From: Candidatus Fermentibacterota bacterium
GTDB taxonomy: Bacteria > Fermentibacterota > Fermentibacteria > Fermentibacterales > JCC-6
Direction: 5' to 3'
Length of the DNA: 35,491 nucleotides
NCBI GenBank assembly: GCA_014728175.1
Contig: WJMA01000060.1
Span: 1-35,491, forward strand
The notes under the pieces are model-generated. The model saw only the letters and a program-made list of their open reading frames with translations, did no database searches and had not been told where the DNA came from. Positions 31,839 to 35,491 of the stretch are shown here, one piece after another (the first letter of the stretch is position 1; the number at the start of each line of letters is the position of its first letter). The translations under genes were made by a program, and so were the position numbers.

Positions 31839-33673
31839 TATTCTACGGTTACGCTCTTGGCCAGATTGCGGGGTTTGTCCACGTCACATCCCCTGGCCAC
31901 GGCCACGTGGTACGACAGAAGCTGCAGGGGAACGACCGTTAGAAGAGGCAGGAGGACGTCGGTGGTCTGGGGAACGTGAATCACCCAGTCCGAGAGGGCC
32001 GCTATCTCTTCGTCTCCAGCGGTGGCAATGGACAGTACCCGTCCCTGTCTGGCCTGGACCTCGGAGATGTTGGAGAGCACCTTCTCGTAGGCGGCGTCGC
32101 GTACCGCGATCACCGCCACCGGCATCATCTCGTCTATCAGGGCGATGGGGCCGTGCTTCATCTCGGCCGCCGGATATCCCTCGGCATGTATGTAGGATAT
32201 CTCCTTCAGCTTCAGCGCACCCTCCAGGGCGACCGGGAAGTTCATGCCCCTGCCCAGGTAGAGGAAGTTACGGGCGTACGTGAACTCCCTGGCGATCTTG
32301 GCTATCCGGTCGGAGGTGCCCAGTATCCGCTCCACCTTCTCGGGTATGTTGAGAATCTCTCGGGCCAGCCTGGCCCCCTGTTCGCGGTCGATAACTCCTC
32401 GGGAGCGACCGAAGGCCAGAGATATGAGAGTTAGTACCATCACCTGGGAGGTAAAGGCCTTGGTCGAGGCCACCCCTATCTCCGGGCCCGCATGTATGTA
32501 CACTCCGGCGTCGGTCTCCCGGGCTATGCTGGACCCTACCACATTCACTATGCCGAATGTCCTGCATCCCTTATCCTTGGCGAGTCTCAACGCCGCAAGG
32601 GAATCGGCGGTCTCCCCGCTCTGGCTGATAACGAACACCACCGTACCCGGGCCCACCACCGGATCGCGGTACCGGAACTCGGAGGCGTACTCCACGCTCA
32701 CCGGTATCCTGGACTGGCTCTCTATCAGGTACTTCCCTATGAGGCCGGCATGCCAGGAGGTTCCGCACGCGGTTATTATGATTCTGTCGATGCTCCTCAT
32801 GTCGGCTTCCGTAAGACCCAATCCACCCAGATGGGCGGTTCCACGAGAGATGTCTATCCTGCCCCTGAAAGCGTTGCGCAGCGACTCCGGCTGGCTGAAT
32901 ATCTCCTTGAGCATGAAGTGGTCGTAACCGTTCTTCTCTATCTCCGCCAGGTCCCAATCCACCCTCTGCACCCGGTCTCTGAGCAGGGCGGTCCGGCCAT
33001 TGTTGGAGGAGATCCCGTGCAGGCTTACCTCGACCACCTCGCCCTCGTCCAGGTAGATAACGTCCCTGGTATGGGATACTATGGCCGCCACGTCGCTGGC
33101 CACTATGTACTCGGACTCTCCAACCCCCACCACCAGGGGGCTTCCGTACCTCGCTGCCACCATAGCATCAGGCTCGTCCGCGGAAATAACCGCTATTCCA
33201 TAAGCTCCCATTACTTTGGAAAGAGCATCACGCACCGCGTTGAACAGGTTCTTGCCCTTTGCCGCCTCCAGGCCTATCAGCTTGGCGACTATCTCCGAGT
33301 CGGTATCGGAGTAGAACTCCACCCCCTCCCCCTCCAGCTGCCGCCTCAGCTCCTTGTAATTCTCTATTATCCCGTTGTGCACCAAGGCTATCCTACCCGA
33401 CTGGTCCACATGAGGGTGGGCATTGGCCTTCGACGGCTCTCCATGGGTGGCCCAGCGGGTGTGGGCGATGCCCGAGGTTACGTCTTCCCCGCCCTCCGGA
33501 AGTTCGGAGGACAGCTCGTCCACCCTCCCCTTACACTTGGTTAGCAGCAGTCCATCCTCGCCCTGCAGGGCGTATCCCGCCGAGTCGTACCCCCTGTACT
33601 CGAGCCTTTTAAGGCCGGTGATAAGCACATCGAGGGCGCAACGTCGCCCCACGTAACCCACGATCCCACACAT
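31838..33673 (-). CDS. glmS: Glutamine--fructose-6-phosphate aminotransferase
   Basis: The 611-residue enzyme makes glucosamine-6-phosphate. It has catalytic Cys2 (MCGIVGYVG), RLEYRGYDSAGYAL, TRWATHGEPS and HNGIIENYKELR in the glutaminase domain, two SIS sugar-isomerase domains (ACGTSWHAGLIGKYLI; ISQSGETADSLAALRLAKDK; GPEIGVASTKAFTSQ) and the C-terminal LAKSVTVE loop that closes over the active site. No glmS ribozyme is expected, because glmM lies directly upstream with a one-base overlap. It feeds UDP-GlcNAc for peptidoglycan. Confidence 0.98.
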   Translation of the reverse strand: MCGIVGYVGRRCALDVLITGLKRLEYRGYDSAGYALQGEDGLLLTKCKGRVDELSSELPEGGEDVTSGIAHTRWATHGEPSKANAHPHVDQSGRIALVHNGIIENYKELRRQLEGEGVEFYSDTDSEIVAKLIGLEAAKGKNLFNAVRDALSKVMGAYGIAVISADEPDAMVAARYGSPLVVGVGESEYIVASDVAAIVSHTRDVIYLDEGEVVEVSLHGISSNNGRTALLRDRVQRVDWDLAEIEKNGYDHFMLKEIFSQPESLRNAFRGRIDISRGTAHLGGLGLTEADMRSIDRIIITACGTSWHAGLIGKYLIESQSRIPVSVEYASEFRYRDPVVGPGTVVFVISQSGETADSLAALRLAKDKGCRTFGIVNVVGSSIARETDAGVYIHAGPEIGVASTKAFTSQVMVLTLISLAFGRSRGVIDREQGARLAREILNIPEKVERILGTSDRIAKIAREFTYARNFLYLGRGMNFPVALEGALKLKEISYIHAEGYPAAEMKHGPIALIDEMMPVAVIAVRDAAYEKVLSNISEVQARQGRVLSIATAGDEEIAALSDWVIHVPQTTDVLLPLLTVVPLQLLSYHVAVARGCDVDKPRNLAKSVTVE

Positions 33674-35010
33674 CAGTCGTACACAACCTTTCGAAACTTA
33701 TTGTACCGCTCTTCGGCAACCTGTCGATCCCGGTCCTCGCAGATGAACCTGACCACCGGCTCGGTACCCGAGGGCCTCACGTGGATCCATCCCCGGTCGC
33801 GCCGGAACCACAGTCCATCCCTGGTATCGTCGGCAGCGCCGAAGGCCTCCTCCAACCTGGGAGCCAGATTCTCGAAGGGCTTCTCCAGAGGCAGTTTCCT
33901 CTTCAACATGGAATACCCGGTCAGCGTTCCCGTCCATCCAGAGAGGTCAAGCTCGGGGCTCAGTCTCAAAAAGGAGACCACGTAGGCCATGGCCACGCCG
34001 CTGTCTCGTCCGGGATGACAACGGAGGTCTATGACCCCGCCGTTTCCCTCTCCCCCTATCTCGGCTCCCCTGGCTTCCATCTCCTCCACCACGTTGACCT
34101 CGCCCACCGGGCTCCTGTAGACCGGGCAGCCGAACCTGCCGGCGACGTCCTCCACGACCATCGATGTGGACAGGTTTACCACCACCGGGCCCGGTCTGTG
34201 GGCCAGAACCAGCTGCAGCGCCAGGGCTACGGTCAGATCCTCTCCTATGGGCCTTCCCTGCTCGTCCACCAGGGCCAGCCGGTCACCGTCCGGGTCGAAG
34301 GCCAGCCCCAGATCTGCTCCCTCCGACACCACTGCCTTACACAGATCGGCAAGGTTCTCTCCCACCGGCTCCGGTCCCCTGGGAAAGGTCCCGTCGGCCC
34401 CCATCCGGGAGTTGATAAGGCCGTAGCCGACCTCCAGGCGCTCCATTATTCCCACCGCCAGCTCGGTGGCGGCTCCTCCCACCGGGTCCATGACCACTTT
34501 CAGCTTCCTGCCGTCCCTTTCGACCGAGGGAAGGTTAACGACGGTTTCCACGTGTCTTTCCACCGAGCCGCCCAGGATGACGGCAGCAGGCGCGGGGTGG
34601 GCCGCCCCCGGCGAGGCTCTCTCCCGAAGTATCTCCATCAATGCTTTCCTGGCATCGGCTCTGAGGAACACCCCGTCGGTTCCTATTAGCTTGAGCGCGT
34701 TCCACTCGGAGGGATTGTGACTGGCGGTTACGGCAACGCCTCCCGCCACCCCTTCTCTCATCGCTTCCAGCTGGACCGTGGGAGTGGGCACCACCCCCAA
34801 AGAGAGAGGGGTGCAACCCGAAGAGGTCAACCCGGCCAGGACGGCTTCCTCCACCACGGGGCCGCTCGACCTGGTGTCTCTGCCCACCACCACGGCGCCG
34901 GAACCAACCAGGTTTCCAAAAGCGGCGGCGTACCGAAGGGCGTCTGATTCGGTGAACGATTTCCCGAAAACTCCCCTTATCCCCGAACCGCTTACGATGG
35001 GTTTGGTCAT
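33673..35010 (-). CDS. glmM: Phosphoglucosamine mutase
   Basis: The 445-residue alpha-D-phosphohexomutase has the phosphoserine loop GVAVTASHNPSEWNALKLIG (Ser97), metal site FDPDGDRLALVDEQG, sugar-binding GEGNGGVID and the phosphate loop RPSGTEPVVRFI. It is a little closer to the archaeal-type PMM/PGM forms in the loop SHNPSEWN, but linkage to glmS makes glucosamine-6-P to glucosamine-1-P the likely reaction. It overlaps glmS by one base (TGATG) and lies 20 bases after tRNA-Thr, so it may share its promoter. Confidence 0.93.
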   Translation of the reverse strand: MTKPIVSGSGIRGVFGKSFTESDALRYAAAFGNLVGSGAVVVGRDTRSSGPVVEEAVLAGLTSSGCTPLSLGVVPTPTVQLEAMREGVAGGVAVTASHNPSEWNALKLIGTDGVFLRADARKALMEILRERASPGAAHPAPAAVILGGSVERHVETVVNLPSVERDGRKLKVVMDPVGGAATELAVGIMERLEVGYGLINSRMGADGTFPRGPEPVGENLADLCKAVVSEGADLGLAFDPDGDRLALVDEQGRPIGEDLTVALALQLVLAHRPGPVVVNLSTSMVVEDVAGRFGCPVYRSPVGEVNVVEEMEARGAEIGGEGNGGVIDLRCHPGRDSGVAMAYVVSFLRLSPELDLSGWTGTLTGYSMLKRKLPLEKPFENLAPRLEEAFGAADDTRDGLWFRRDRGWIHVRPSGTEPVVRFICEDRDRQVAEERYNKFRKVVYD

Positions 35011-35030
35011 AGTATCCCCTGGTAGGACCG

Positions 35031-35106
35031 TGGAGCCGGCGAACGGACTCGAACCGTTGACCTGCGCATTACGAATGCGCTGCTCTGCCAGCTGAGCTAC
35101 GCCGGC
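35031..35106 (-). tRNA. tRNA-Thr (CGT)
   Basis: On the minus strand GCCGGCG pairs with CGCCGGC, stem GCGCA/TGCGC holds loop TTCGTAA (anticodon CGT), the T-arm has GGTTCGAGTCC, and CCA is encoded at 35031-35033. glmM begins 20 bases downstream. Confidence 0.97.
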
Positions 35107-35121
35107 CCCAATCGGGCCAGG

Positions 35122-35150
35122 ATTCTACGTAGGATAGCCATGCGCGTCAA
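35122..35150 (-). promoter_or_regulatory. Strong promoter of tRNA-Thr, likely also glmM-glmS-yihY
   Basis: TTGACG (35145-35150), 17-base spacer, TAGAAT (35122-35127) on the minus strand; each box has five of six consensus bases. The tRNA begins about 9 bases after the expected start. No other promoter fits in the 20 bases before glmM. Confidence 0.75.
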
Positions 35151-35166
35151 CGTTCTCCGGCCCCGA

Positions 35167-35491
35167 TTAAAAGCTTAGCACCGATCGGTCGGCGCCCACC
35201 ATGGACACCACCAGAGACAACCCGAAGCGACCGTAGCTCAGGTCGGTGCTCTCGGCCGGATATACCACACTCTCACTTCCGTCGATAGTTGCCCGATCGG
35301 TCTTTACCCCCATGAACGTCCTGCGGTAGTCCAACCGTCCGGAGAGGGGGCCCCATAGATCCACGGAGGTGCCGACGGCCAGCCCGAATCCGGCACTGCT
35401 GCCGTCGGCCTCCACATACCTTCCGAAATCGTCGGTTCCCGAGTAGCTCCCGTCGGCGTAGACGACGCCCGGGCCGGCGTAGATACCTACC
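35167..35491 (-). CDS. Outer-membrane beta-barrel protein, 5' end outside window
   Basis: The visible last 107 codons read without a stop to the window edge, beginning VGIYAGPGVVYADGSYSGTD. Alternating polar and hydrophobic residues in strand-length blocks (AGFGLAVGTSVDLW, SGRLDYRRTFMGVKT, LSYGRFGLSLVVSMVG) and the terminal phenylalanine (SVLSF) fit a small outer-membrane barrel of the OmpA/OmpW-like kind. The start lies beyond the right edge, and GTG at 35415 is only an internal codon. Ligand or role cannot be told. Confidence 0.75.
   Translation of the reverse strand, partial: VGIYAGPGVVYADGSYSGTDDFGRYVEADGSSAGFGLAVGTSVDLWGPLSGRLDYRRTFMGVKTDRATIDGSESVVYPAESTDLSYGRFGLSLVVSMVGADRSVLSF

Overview
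The window is about 35.5 kb of GC-rich bacterial chromosome. It holds 38 intact or nearly intact protein genes, one clearly broken gene, one outer-membrane gene cut by the right edge, and five tRNA genes. The organism looks Gram-negative: there are three lipoproteins with lipobox cysteines, a secreted M14 peptidase with a C-terminal FlgD/sorting-like domain, an outer-membrane beta-barrel tail, and a peptidoglycan-recycling kinase/nucleotidyltransferase pair. The short intergenic gaps, chains of start/stop overlaps, GTG/TTG starts and that sorting-like domain fit an uncultured candidate phylum near the Fibrobacteres-Chlorobi-Bacteroidetes group. This placement is inference. I see no phage, insertion sequence, integrase, CRISPR array or rRNA, so this is core chromosome with some unusual regulatory and redox modules.

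Layout from the left, almost all on the minus strand. (1) 28-6282: a glycine-rich lipoprotein, apt with a TIGR00725-type protein, tRNA-Pro(CGG), a COG2426 membrane protein with pcm, tRNA-Pro(GGG), and a run of M14 peptidase, J-domain/TPR protein and MerR-like regulator. (2) 6436-6678: rpsT on the plus strand with its own promoter. (3) 6684-11234: a five-gene operon of small zinc-ribbon protein, MurU-like nucleotidyltransferase, AmgK-like sugar kinase, trpS and cysS. (4) 11375-16536: a partner-switching operon of STAS protein, RsbW-like kinase, a 1204-residue ATPase/HEAT/SpoIIE-phosphatase fusion and SAM hydroxide adenosyltransferase. (5) 16634-19167: a membrane redox module of a 46-residue CLEC-motif microprotein, a polyferredoxin and a TlpA thioredoxin with a YyaL-like tail, followed by a broken glycosyltransferase. 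(6) 19194-22593: tRNA-Cys, tRNA-Gly, a SPOR lipoprotein, a deoxyhypusine-synthase-like protein and 1-pyrroline-5-carboxylate dehydrogenase. (7) 22854-27239: a parvulin lipoprotein, RluD-type synthase, membrane protein, truA and murJ. (8) 27435-30925, plus strand: an aminotransferase with a strong terminator, then a DUF2089 / small membrane protein / SHOCT-like cassette behind a near-consensus promoter, then a YchF-like protein with degenerate G motifs. (9) 30915-35491: yihY, glmS, glmM, tRNA-Thr and a partial outer-membrane protein.

Cell-envelope supply recurs: GlmS and GlmM make glucosamine-1-phosphate for UDP-GlcNAc, the AmgK/MurU-like pair would salvage amino sugars, MurJ flips lipid II, and parvulin and SPOR lipoproteins act in the envelope. 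The parts most worth a second look are the giant phosphatase fusion with no sigma factor beside it, the microprotein/polyferredoxin/TlpA-YyaL redox module, the DUF2089 cassette, and the Walker-A-altered YchF relative.
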